Assembly: GCA_049520215.1 (NCBI GenBank)
Contig: JBEKPZ010000030.1
Coordinates: forward strand, 1 to 36,218
Direction: 5' to 3'
Length of the DNA stretch: 36,218 nucleotides
Source of the DNA: Bog-159 sp049520215
Lineage (GTDB): Bacteria > Acidobacteriota > Terriglobia > Bryobacterales > Bryobacteraceae
Below, piece after piece: positions 16,340-23,537 of the stretch; position 1 is the first letter of the stretch, and each line of letters opens with the position of its first letter. The position numbers were made by a program, and so were the translations under genes. The notes under the pieces were generated by a model, which had not been told where the DNA came from, searched no databases, and saw only the letters and a list, made by a program, of their open reading frames with translations.

Positions 16340-18067
16340 ATGACCAAGACACGGCAACACCAACGCTGCGTATCCGCGATCCAGCGGTTGGAAACAAGCG
16401 GCGCGCTGGCAATACTAGGGGCGGTTTTCATGACCGCTGCGATCGGGACACCCGCGGCACAAGCGCAGACTTACAAGGTGCTGCACACCTTTACGGGCGG
16501 AGCCGACGGTTCCAATCCGAACGGAAGTCTCGTTCTGCACAGCGCCGGGTTGTACGGCACAACCTCGAACGGGGGATACCTCGACAACGGGACACTCTTT
16601 CGGATGGACCCCAAGACCGGCCAGAACACGGTGCTGCACACCTTCACCGGCGGCGCCGCGGACGGAGCCAATCCAGCCGGCGGTTTGGTCGCGGATTCAG
16701 TGGGCAACTTCTACGGCACAACCCGCGTGGGTGGCATTTACAACGCTGGAACGATCTTCCGCATCGACTCAAGCGGCGAATCAACCCTGTTGCACAGCTT
16801 CACGGGGCCGGATGGGGAACTCCCAAAAGGTAGCCTGGTCCGCGACGCGGCCGGTAATCTCTATGGCGCCACCAGCGGCGGTGGGGTTTACAACTACGGG
16901 ACCGTGTTCAAGCTCGATGCGGCCGGCACGCTGACCACCCTCTGTAGCTTTAGTGGTCTGTCCGACGGGGCTGCGCCGGAAGGACGCCTGCTCTTGGAAA
17001 ACAGCCAGCTTTATGGCGCCACCCGGGGTGGCGGCGCCGCTGGCGCTGGAATCGTATTCCGTGTGGACCCCAGTACGGGCGCCGTGGCGATCTTGCACAG
17101 CTTCGCGCCGGCCGCGAGCGCCGGAGATCTCCTCTACGGAAATGTCGCGCGAGACTCCCAGGGCAGCCTCTACCGCATCGGCTACGCCGCCGGTGAATCC
17201 GCACCTGCCGGCGGAACATCCGGACGGCGAATCCTAGAAGTCGGCGCCGTCGATTATCTGATCGCGCTGCGCGGCATCACGGATCGGCCGGGTGGCTCCT
17301 GGACACACGGAGATGGAGATCTGGTCCTGGATGCCGAGGGACACCTCTACGGCACAGCCCAACCCGACGGCAGCGCCAACCGAAGCGGAGCGATCCTCGA
17401 GCTTTCCATGGATGCCCAACCGGCGGCGAGCTCGTGCGTGTTGAGTCCGTCTTCCCAGACCGCAATCGTGCCATGGTTCGGCCCTGTTGAGGACGAGAGC
17501 CAAGTCTACTCTGTCGGCGTTACCCCACAAAACTGTTACTTGCCCGGGGCGACTTATACTGCTTCCTGGCTCAGCAGCGTTACGCCCGCAACGGGTCAAC
17601 GCTATCCAAACGGCGGCACTGGCGAGATCGTATTCACTGCATCGGAGAATACCTCAACGGCACGCCGTGCTGCGACAATCAGGCTCGGCAGCGCGTTTGT
17701 GTTGACGGTCCAGCAGGATGGCTACCCTACGATGTCGTGCCAGTACGACTTCTCGACTGCGACCATTGAAGTCCCCAGTGGCGGGGGAACTTTCGCGAAT
17801 TACAGCCCAAGTGTCCTTGTGCCGCCAGGCGCCGACGGCTGCATTGTCTATGCCGCGACTTCAAAAGCGCCCTGGATATCGGACTTATCCCCGTCGGCAA
17901 ATCAGGCGATTCCCGGCGTCTGCCCCTCCGGTTCGTCGCCGTGCGTGGCCGGCGAAACGGTGACTCCCACATACACCGTGGCGGCCAATACAGGCGCGGC
18001 CCGTTCAGCGGTCGTCAGATTGAACAAGGGCTTTGCCATCACCGTCAACCAAGACGCTGGCAACTGA
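16340..18067 (+). CDS. Secreted TIGR03803-repeat protein with two C-terminal BACON-like domains
   Basis: A 575-aa exported protein. A strong GAGGGGAAG ribosome site (16327-16335) supports ATG 16340, which gives a long N-region before the hydrophobic segment (about 21-43, ending AAQAQ). Residues about 45-370 contain repeats of the Gloeo/Verruco type (TIGR03803): LHTFTGG, then LYGTTSNGG, then GTLFRMD, recurring every 50 residues or so as a predicted propeller. Residues about 380-475 and 476-575 are two BACON-like beta-sandwiches, each starting with a Cys and ending in the typical VRLNKGFAITVNQD or VLTVQQDG pattern. No catalytic motif is visible. The gene is divergent from ECF sigma gene 2, matching the plan of the giant protein and ECF sigma gene 1. 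Confidence 0.85.
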   Translation: MTKTRQHQRCVSAIQRLETSGALAILGAVFMTAAIGTPAAQAQTYKVLHTFTGGADGSNPNGSLVLHSAGLYGTTSNGGYLDNGTLFRMDPKTGQNTVLHTFTGGAADGANPAGGLVADSVGNFYGTTRVGGIYNAGTIFRIDSSGESTLLHSFTGPDGELPKGSLVRDAAGNLYGATSGGGVYNYGTVFKLDAAGTLTTLCSFSGLSDGAAPEGRLLLENSQLYGATRGGGAAGAGIVFRVDPSTGAVAILHSFAPAASAGDLLYGNVARDSQGSLYRIGYAAGESAPAGGTSGRRILEVGAVDYLIALRGITDRPGGSWTHGDGDLVLDAEGHLYGTAQPDGSANRSGAILELSMDAQPAASSCVLSPSSQTAIVPWFGPVEDESQVYSVGVTPQNCYLPGATYTASWLSSVTPATGQRYPNGGTGEIVFTASENTSTARRAATIRLGSAFVLTVQQDGYPTMSCQYDFSTATIEVPSGGGTFANYSPSVLVPPGADGCIVYAATSKAPWISDLSPSANQAIPGVCPSGSSPCVAGETVTPTYTVAANTGAARSAVVRLNKGFAITVNQDAGN

Positions 18068-18083
18068 TTCGGCCACGCGTGGG

Positions 18084-18143
18084 GCAGGCTCTCAGCCTGC
18101 GGCGGCCTCTCAGGCCGCCTCTTTTGGTTGCGGCTTGCCGCAA
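18084..18143. repeat. Three-hairpin palindromic element
   Basis: GCAGGCT-CTC-AGCCTGC (18084-18100), GGCGGCCT-CTC-AGGCCGCC (18101-18119) and TTGCGGC-TT-GCCGCAA (18128-18143) are perfect stems in a row, preceded by GTGGG at 18079. It sits in the 299-nt gap between 18067 and 18367. The rest of the gap holds a further GC-rich stretch and the second 53-nt leader element; no gene is seen. Confidence 0.7.
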
Positions 18144-18265
18144 TGCGGGGCAGGCCCTCTGCCCGGTGGCGGTCAGCCGAGAGTGGGCCTCCTCGCCGCC
18201 ACCGCGACAATCCGCGGGGCATCGGATGCCGGTTATCTAGCTTCTTTGAACGGCGCCTGTGAAAA

Positions 18266-18318
18266 TCTTCACTTCCGTGGCGGGTTTCTCCGCCGCTTTG
18301 CGCCTTTAAGGTGAACAG
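18266..18318 (+). repeat. 53-nt leader element, copy 2
   Basis: This is the second copy of the element at 16246-16298, identical at 50 of 53 positions and in the same orientation. It ends 48 nt before the ATG of the 159-aa secreted protein that opens a two-gene unit. The conserved distance and orientation to the downstream start favour a role in expression. Confidence 0.75.
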
Positions 18319-18366
18319 GCGAGCGTCTTCCGTTCGCCGATTAAACAACCACTCAACAGAGGGATC

Positions 18367-18846
18367 ATGCAACTAACGAGCTTTTCGCGGGCGGGCATCC
18401 TTGCCCTGTTCGCTCTATCGGCCCTATTCACCGGTCCGGCCAGCGCCAAAGACGGGCGCGACTTCGCCGGACACTACAGCCTCACCAATGCAACCGAAAA
18501 AAGCGGCCAGGTGGAACTTACACTCACGCTGCAACTCTTTAATTATAGCGGCGCGGACCTCAAACAGGCCGTCGTGACGGTACGCGCGCCGCATCCCGTA
18601 CCGGAAGTACTGGCTAGCTTCGCGCCCATCAAGCTCTGGCGCAGCGGCAAAGACGTGGTCGTCAGCCAACAACTGACCATCGCGCGCGATGAGTACCAGC
18701 GGTGGTCCGCCCGCACACAGCCGCGCGTGTTTGTGGGATACAGCGGCGAAGACGGGCACGCGATCCAGGGATGGGCGCAGTTGAGCCGCCTCCCCATCAT
18801 ACCGGCGGTGCCACCGCGGGCGGCCCGCACGGCGGCCGCCGAGTAG
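18367..18846 (+). CDS. Small secreted beta-rich protein, unknown function
   Basis: A 159-aa protein with a signal peptide (1-27, ending ASA). The mature part (28-140) has alternating hydrophobic strands (VELTLTLQLFNYSG, then LKQAVVTVRAP), typical of an immunoglobulin-like or FixG-like beta-sandwich, and ends in a short Pro/Ala-rich tail. It has no Cys after export and no known catalytic motif; I do not recognise the family. A GAGGGA ribosome site precedes the ATG. The next gene begins 37 nt after the stop on the same strand, so the two are likely co-transcribed and end at the terminator at 22287-22321. It may be an accessory partner of the large NHL-repeat protein. Confidence 0.75.
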   Translation: MQLTSFSRAGILALFALSALFTGPASAKDGRDFAGHYSLTNATEKSGQVELTLTLQLFNYSGADLKQAVVTVRAPHPVPEVLASFAPIKLWRSGKDVVVSQQLTIARDEYQRWSARTQPRVFVGYSGEDGHAIQGWAQLSRLPIIPAVPPRAARTAAAE

Positions 18847-18883
18847 AAGAGGAAACGTTAAGGAAATCTCCAGGAAAAAAACC

Positions 18884-21800
18884 ATGCGCCACACTAAAAC
18901 GATTCTCACCCTGCTGCTGACGCTCCCCCTACTCGGCTTGCCCGCGTTGGCCCAGCAGAACATCATCACCACCGCCATCGGCGGCGGTCCCAACGACATG
19001 CCCGCCATCGATGCGGACGTCAACGAGCCGTACCAGCTCGCCTTGGATAGCGCGGGAAACCTCTATATAGCTGCCGGCAGCCAAAACCGCGTGTTCAAGG
19101 TCTCGACCGGCGGAACCCTGACCGTCGTGGCAGGTACGGGCCTTCCCGGATATGCCGGCGATGGCGTCTCGGGCGGCGCGGCCAATGCCCTCCTGAATAA
19201 CCCGGCGGGCATAGCCGTGGATCCCTCGGGCAACGTCTACATTTCAGACAATAGCAATTGCGTCATCCGCAAGGTGGATACCACCAACACGATCACCACC
19301 ATCGTCGGTCAGGCCGGCGAGTGCACCTACAACGGGACCGGCGCGCCCGCCACCAACTTCTACTTATACTTCCCGGCCGGCCTGGCAGAGGGCTCCGGCA
19401 ACCTCTACATCGCCGACCAATCGAATCAAGTGATCCGCAAGCTGGTCCTTGCGACCGGCGCCATCAGCAACTACGCGGGAACCCCGCAAACCTCCGGATT
19501 CAGCGGCGATGCCGGCCCCGCCACCAGCGCCACCCTGTATAACCCGATCAGCGTGGCGGTCGATCCTTCCGGCAATGTGTTCATCTCCGATAATGGCAAC
19601 TACCGTATCCGCGAGGTCGCCGCCTCAACGGGGCATATTACGACCGTTGCGGGAAACGGCACATATGCCTATGGCGGCGACGGCAGTCCGGCCACGCAAG
19701 CCTCGTTCGACAATGTCGGGCAGGTAGCCGTAACAGTCAATGGGAGCGTCGACACGGTAACCCTGGTTGACTTAACCGCCAACGTAGTTCGCCAGTTCGG
19801 CGTCGGCGGCAATATCTACACCATCGCAGGCAACGCCCTGCTGGGGTATTCCTTCTGCGGCGACGGCGGACCCGCTCTCAACGCCTGCTTCTACGATCCT
19901 CTCGGCGTCGCGGTCACCAGCACAGGGGCCTTCGTCTATGTGGCCGACAGCGGCAACGATCGCGTCCGCAAGTTCCAGCCCGGCGGCAACATCAACACGA
20001 TTGCGGGCAACGGCAGCGTCAGCATGCCGACGCCCGTCTCCAGCGTGCCGCCGCAAGGCGTAGTGCTCTACAACCCTTACGCCGCGATGGAAGACCCCTC
20101 CGGCAATGTCTTCGCCGCGGACCTCAGCAACTCTTTCGTGCGCGAATTGGTACAGTCCACGGATCTCGTGAATCTCTTCGCGGGCACGGGCGTGCAAGGA
20201 TACAACGGGGACGGCATTAACGCCACCACCGCCGAGCTGAATTCCCCAGCCGGCCTGGCCCGCGACAGTTTCGGCAATGTCTACATCGCCGACGCTTACA
20301 ACTGCGTCGTCCGGGAGGTGAGCGCCGCCGGGACGATCAGCACGTTCGCCGGCACACCGCAAAACTGCGGGTATTCGGGCGACGACGGGTCTCCGACCGC
20401 CGCCAGACTGATGTATCCCTTCAACGTGATGGTGGACAGCCACGACAACGTGTTCATCGCCGACACCTATAACTGCGTCGTGCGCAAGGTTTCGGGCAAC
20501 ACCATCACGACATATGCCGGCGACGGCACTTGCGGTTACGTGGGGGACGGAGGTCCGCCGGCCGACGCGGAGATGTACTATCCCGAGGCGGTGACCGAGG
20601 ATGGCGCCGGTAATGTGTACATCGCGGACGCCGCCAACAATCGCATCCGTATGGTCAGCGCGTCCACCGGCAACATCAGTACGGTGGCCGGCGACGGCAA
20701 CGGCGGCTTCACCGGCGACGGCGTAGCCAATCAGAATTCACTATCTAACCCTCAGGACGTCAAGGTGGACGCCAACGGCAACCTGTTCATCGCCGATACC
20801 TACAACCAGCGGGTGCGTTGGGTAACCCCGAGCGGGATCATGACCACGATCGCCGGAGACGGCGCGGCCGGCTACAGCGGCGACGGCGGACCCGCCGGCA
20901 ACGCGGAACTGTACTACCCCATCGGAATCTTCGAGGATGCCTCAGGCAATTTCCTGGTGGCCGACCAGCTAAACCTCCGCATCCGGGGCATCTCCGCTTT
21001 CGCGGGCCTGGGCGTCTCCTCCAGCAGCCTTACATTCGGTCTCCTGACCATCGGCACCACCAGCCCGCCGCAGGCACTGACCCTGAGCGCGGTGGGACCA
21101 CTGACCATCACCACTGTCCTGGTCACCGGCGCTTTCGAAGAGGCCGATAACTGCCCGGCCAGCCTGACGAACGGTCAGACATGCGCGATCTACGTTTACT
21201 TTAAGCCCACGGCCTCGGGAATTCAGACGGGTACTCTCACCATCGAGGACAACGGCTACTTCAATGGCACCACAACCGTCGCCCTGCAAGGCACAGGCAG
21301 CGCCATCTCCATCACCGGCGCACCGGTGATTTTCGGCAATCAGTTGGTGAAAACTGCCAGTACCGTCCACAGCGTGACCGTTTCCAACAAGGGTAAAACC
21401 AGCGTCACCATGGGAGCGATCAGTTTGATCGAGACCACGGACTTCGTCATTTCCTCGAACACCTGCCCCGCTTCGGGCAGCGCCCTGGCGGCCTCCGCAA
21501 CTTGCGCCGTCGGCCTGACCTTCGACCCACAAAGCACCGGGGCGAAGAAAGGCGTTTTGCTAATTAACAACAACGATCCCACCAGTCCGCAACTGGTAGG
21601 CCTAACCGGGACGGGCACCAGCAACGTTACCTTTGCTCCGGCCTCGGTGAGCTTTGCCGCGCAAACCGTGGGCATCGCCAGCAGTTCTACGCGGATCGTG
21701 CTCACCAACAAGACTGCCGCCTCGCTCACTTTGGGCACGCCAGCCGTCTCCGTCAGCGGCCCGTTCCTAACTTCCACCGGCACCACCTGCACCAACGGCA

Positions 21801-22261
21801 AGGTCCTGGCCGTTAATGCCACTTGCCTGATCTACGTCGAATTCAAGCCCACCACCGGCGGCTATGTGACAGGCGCCGTGTCGGTAGCGGATAGCGATGT
21901 CACCAGCCCGCAGACCGTAGCACTGGCGGGGACTGGTACTTACATCAAGTTCAGTCCATCGCCGATGAACTTCGGCATCGTAGCTGTCGGGACTCCGGTC
22001 TACGGCACGCCTGTCATCACCAATGTAGGCCCCACTACGGTGACTGTCACCGCGGGGGGCATTACGGGCGCCAATAACACGGACTTCGTCTCCAACGCGG
22101 GTGAGCCCCCTTGTGGCGGGACAATTCCGCCGGGCGGTACCTGCACGTTCACAGTGACTTTCACTCCTTCCCTCGTGGGAAGCGAGTCGGCCACCTACTG
22201 GTTATTCGACTCCAGTGTGGGCAGCCCGCAAGGGCTTCCCCTATCTGGCCAAGGACACTAA
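18884..22261 (+). CDS. Secreted NHL-repeat protein with four choice-of-anchor-D (ASPM-SPD-2-Hydin-like) domains
   Basis: An 1125-aa exported protein with a signal peptide (1-24, LGLPALAQQ). Residues about 30-705 contain about twelve NHL-type blades, each with a core such as VDPSGNVYISDNSNCVIRKV followed by TTxAGxG and GDGGPA, enough for two six-bladed propellers; one blade near 280-300 is degenerate. Residues about 708-1125 are four Ig-like domains of about 104 residues with the choice-of-anchor-D pattern (SSLTFG, then NxC or TC before IYVxFKP, then GTG). These are common in secreted proteins of Acidobacteria. No enzyme motif is present, so the protein probably binds surface polymers or other proteins. 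AGGAAAA precedes the ATG. Expression ends at a strong terminator just after the gene. Confidence 0.9.
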   Translation: MRHTKTILTLLLTLPLLGLPALAQQNIITTAIGGGPNDMPAIDADVNEPYQLALDSAGNLYIAAGSQNRVFKVSTGGTLTVVAGTGLPGYAGDGVSGGAANALLNNPAGIAVDPSGNVYISDNSNCVIRKVDTTNTITTIVGQAGECTYNGTGAPATNFYLYFPAGLAEGSGNLYIADQSNQVIRKLVLATGAISNYAGTPQTSGFSGDAGPATSATLYNPISVAVDPSGNVFISDNGNYRIREVAASTGHITTVAGNGTYAYGGDGSPATQASFDNVGQVAVTVNGSVDTVTLVDLTANVVRQFGVGGNIYTIAGNALLGYSFCGDGGPALNACFYDPLGVAVTSTGAFVYVADSGNDRVRKFQPGGNINTIAGNGSVSMPTPVSSVPPQGVVLYNPYAAMEDPSGNVFAADLSNSFVRELVQSTDLVNLFAGTGVQGYNGDGINATTAELNSPAGLARDSFGNVYIADAYNCVVREVSAAGTISTFAGTPQNCGYSGDDGSPTAARLMYPFNVMVDSHDNVFIADTYNCVVRKVSGNTITTYAGDGTCGYVGDGGPPADAEMYYPEAVTEDGAGNVYIADAANNRIRMVSASTGNISTVAGDGNGGFTGDGVANQNSLSNPQDVKVDANGNLFIADTYNQRVRWVTPSGIMTTIAGDGAAGYSGDGGPAGNAELYYPIGIFEDASGNFLVADQLNLRIRGISAFAGLGVSSSSLTFGLLTIGTTSPPQALTLSAVGPLTITTVLVTGAFEEADNCPASLTNGQTCAIYVYFKPTASGIQTGTLTIEDNGYFNGTTTVALQGTGSAISITGAPVIFGNQLVKTASTVHSVTVSNKGKTSVTMGAISLIETTDFVISSNTCPASGSALAASATCAVGLTFDPQSTGAKKGVLLINNNDPTSPQLVGLTGTGTSNVTFAPASVSFAAQTVGIASSSTRIVLTNKTAASLTLGTPAVSVSGPFLTSTGTTCTNGKVLAVNATCLIYVEFKPTTGGYVTGAVSVADSDVTSPQTVALAGTGTYIKFSPSPMNFGIVAVGTPVYGTPVITNVGPTTVTVTAGGITGANNTDFVSNAGEPPCGGTIPPGGTCTFTVTFTPSLVGSESATYWLFDSSVGSPQGLPLSGQGH

Positions 22262-22286
22262 GGGCCCGAAAAGACCCGCTCTCTCC

Positions 22287-22321
22287 GCCGCCGAGTCCCC
22301 AGGGCTCGGCGGCTTTTTTTT
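22287..22321 (+). terminator. Intrinsic terminator of the 18367-22261 unit
   Basis: GCCGCCGAG (22287-22295), a nine-base loop, and CTCGGCGGC (22305-22313) form a perfect 9-bp stem followed at once by eight T residues (22314-22321). It lies 26 nt after the stop codon. It is the only textbook Rho-independent terminator seen in the window. Confidence 0.95.
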
Positions 22322-22335
22322 GCGTAGTGCGTCCT

Positions 22336-22424
22336 GTGGGGCGGCCAATCCTGGCCGCAGCCGCCTTTTTCAGGCGGCTGGACCCGCTAGAGAGCGGGTC
22401 CGCGGGCTGAATAGCCCGCCCCAC
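22336..22424. repeat. Four-hairpin palindromic array framed by GTGGGG and CCCCAC
   Basis: Four perfect hairpins follow one another: GCGGCCA/TGGCCGC (22341-22358), AGCCGCCT/AGGCGGCT (22359-22379), GGACCCGCT/AGCGGGTCC (22380-22401) and GCGGGCT/AGCCCGC (22402-22419). The outer ends GTGGGG (22336-22341) and CCCCAC (22419-22424) are inverted copies. This is the longest member of the palindrome family in the window. With the terminator, the element at 22525-22584 and an unremarkable stretch at 22425-22524, it fills the 335-nt gap between 22261 and 22597. Confidence 0.75.
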
Positions 22425-22524
22425 GGTGTGCACATAATCGTCGGTCTGCGCCACGCACTCCACTAGCACGGGCCTCTTTTGCGAACAGTCCATGGCCTGT
22501 GCGGCCGCAACGGGTATGAAAACG

Positions 22525-22584
22525 ACGCGCGCCAGCGCGCGTTGGCGGCCTGAGAGGCCGCCGCAGGCCGAGGGCCTGCCCCAC
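22525..22584. repeat. Three-hairpin palindromic element
   Basis: ACGCGCGC-CA-GCGCGCGT (22525-22542), GGCGGCCT-GAG-AGGCCGCC (22544-22562) and GCAGGCC-GAG-GGCCTGC (22563-22579) are followed by CCCAC. The last two hairpins are the same modules as at 25999-26034 in inverted order. It lies just after the stop of the minus-strand FAH-family gene. Confidence 0.75.
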
Positions 22585-22596
22585 TCCGGATGAGAG

Positions 22597-23451
22597 TTAC
22601 TCCTCGGCCACGACGGGATTGCGCAGATCTCCCAAGCCTTCCACTCGGATGACGACTTCGTCGCCGGGCTTGAGCCAGCGCGGCGGTTTGCGCGCGAAGC
22701 CCACGCCGGAGGGCGTACCGGTGGCAATCACATCGCCCGGCTCCAGCGTGAAGACGCTGGACAGATGCGCGATCAGCTCGGGGATCTTGAAGATCAGGTC
22801 GCTCGTGTTGCTGTGCTGGAGCACTTCGCCGTTGATTATCGTGCTGATGTCGAGCACGTGCGGGTCGGGGACTTCGTCGGCGGTGACGATGGCGGGTCCC
22901 ATAGGGGCGAAGGTGTCGAAGGTCTTGCCGATCATCCATTGCGAAGTGCGCATTTGGAAATCGCGCGCGCTGACGTCGTTGAAATTCGTGTAGCCGAAGA
23001 CGTAGTCGCGCCATTTTTCGGCCGGAATGTGGCGGCCGTGTTTGCATATGACAAAGGCCATCTCGGCCTCATAATCGGGTTTGGTAGAGTTTTTGGGCAG
23101 CACGATGGGCTCGCCGCACCCGATCGCCGCGGTCGGAAACTTGGCGAAGATGGTGGGCACGTCGGGGATTTCCAGCTTGGATTCGAGCGCGTGGGCGCGA
23201 TAGTTGAGACCTACGCAAATGATTTTGGGCGGGCGCAGCAATGGCGCGCGCAGCTTGACGTCGGCGGCTTTGACGATCTCGCCCCAGGGCGGATCGTAGA
23301 GCCAGCGCTGAACGCGGTCGAGCGCATCGGCGCCTCCAGCCAACACAGAGAGAAGATCCGGGAAACCCGCGCCGCGGAGGCTGACGATATCGTCGCCGTT
23401 GAGGACGCCGGGCTCGGGGTGGGCGTCGCGTTGGAAGGTTAGTAGCCGCAT
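22597..23451 (-). CDS. Fumarylacetoacetate hydrolase (FAH) family protein
   Basis: A 284-aa cytoplasmic enzyme. Residues 1-70 are a short N-terminal domain; 74-282 are the FAH catalytic fold. The metal ligands typical of the family are present: E128 and E130 in PDYEAEMAF and D159 in NFNDVSARD, with K176 in GKTFDTFAPMGP and the closing motif GDVIATGTPSGVG (239-251). Members act as hydratases, isomerases, decarboxylases or acylpyruvase-type hydrolases on small oxo-acids, for example 2-keto-3-deoxy sugar acids or homoprotocatechuate products; the substrate cannot be decided here. The ATG at 23451 is preceded six bases upstream by TAGAAT and has no Shine-Dalgarno, so translation may be leaderless. 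The gene is divergent from the M1-like peptidase gene. Confidence 0.92.
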   Translation of the reverse strand: MRLLTFQRDAHPEPGVLNGDDIVSLRGAGFPDLLSVLAGGADALDRVQRWLYDPPWGEIVKAADVKLRAPLLRPPKIICVGLNYRAHALESKLEIPDVPTIFAKFPTAAIGCGEPIVLPKNSTKPDYEAEMAFVICKHGRHIPAEKWRDYVFGYTNFNDVSARDFQMRTSQWMIGKTFDTFAPMGPAIVTADEVPDPHVLDISTIINGEVLQHSNTSDLIFKIPELIAHLSSVFTLEPGDVIATGTPSGVGFARKPPRWLKPGDEVVIRVEGLGDLRNPVVAEE

Positions 23452-23457
23452 TGGTAG

Positions 23458-23463
23458 ATTCTA
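23458..23463 (-). promoter_or_regulatory. Candidate -10 of the FAH-family gene, leaderless type
   Basis: On the minus strand TAGAAT (23463 to 23458) is followed by six bases and then the ATG at 23451. No ribosome binding site is present. Spacing is the same as for the divergent gene at 23538. Confidence 0.45.
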
Positions 23464-23472
23464 GCGCGGGAG

Positions 23473-23505
23473 CGGGGCTAAAGCCTCGCGCGGGCTGAAG
23501 CCCGC
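23473..23505. repeat. Palindromic element between two divergent promoters
   Basis: An imperfect hairpin around GGCT-AA-AGCC (23476-23485) is followed by a perfect GCGGGCT-GA-AGCCCGC (23490-23505). It lies between the -10 elements of the FAH-family gene and the M1-like peptidase gene and may insulate or regulate them. Confidence 0.55.
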
Positions 23506-23525
23506 CCTCCATTTGCCTTACACGG

Positions 23526-23531
23526 TAAACT
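23526..23531 (+). promoter_or_regulatory. Candidate -10 of the M1-like peptidase gene, leaderless type
   Basis: TAAACT is followed by six bases and the ATG at 23538. There is no Shine-Dalgarno sequence. No -35 hexamer is recognisable, since that position falls in or beside the palindrome. Confidence 0.45.
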
Positions 23532-23537
23532 GAAACG

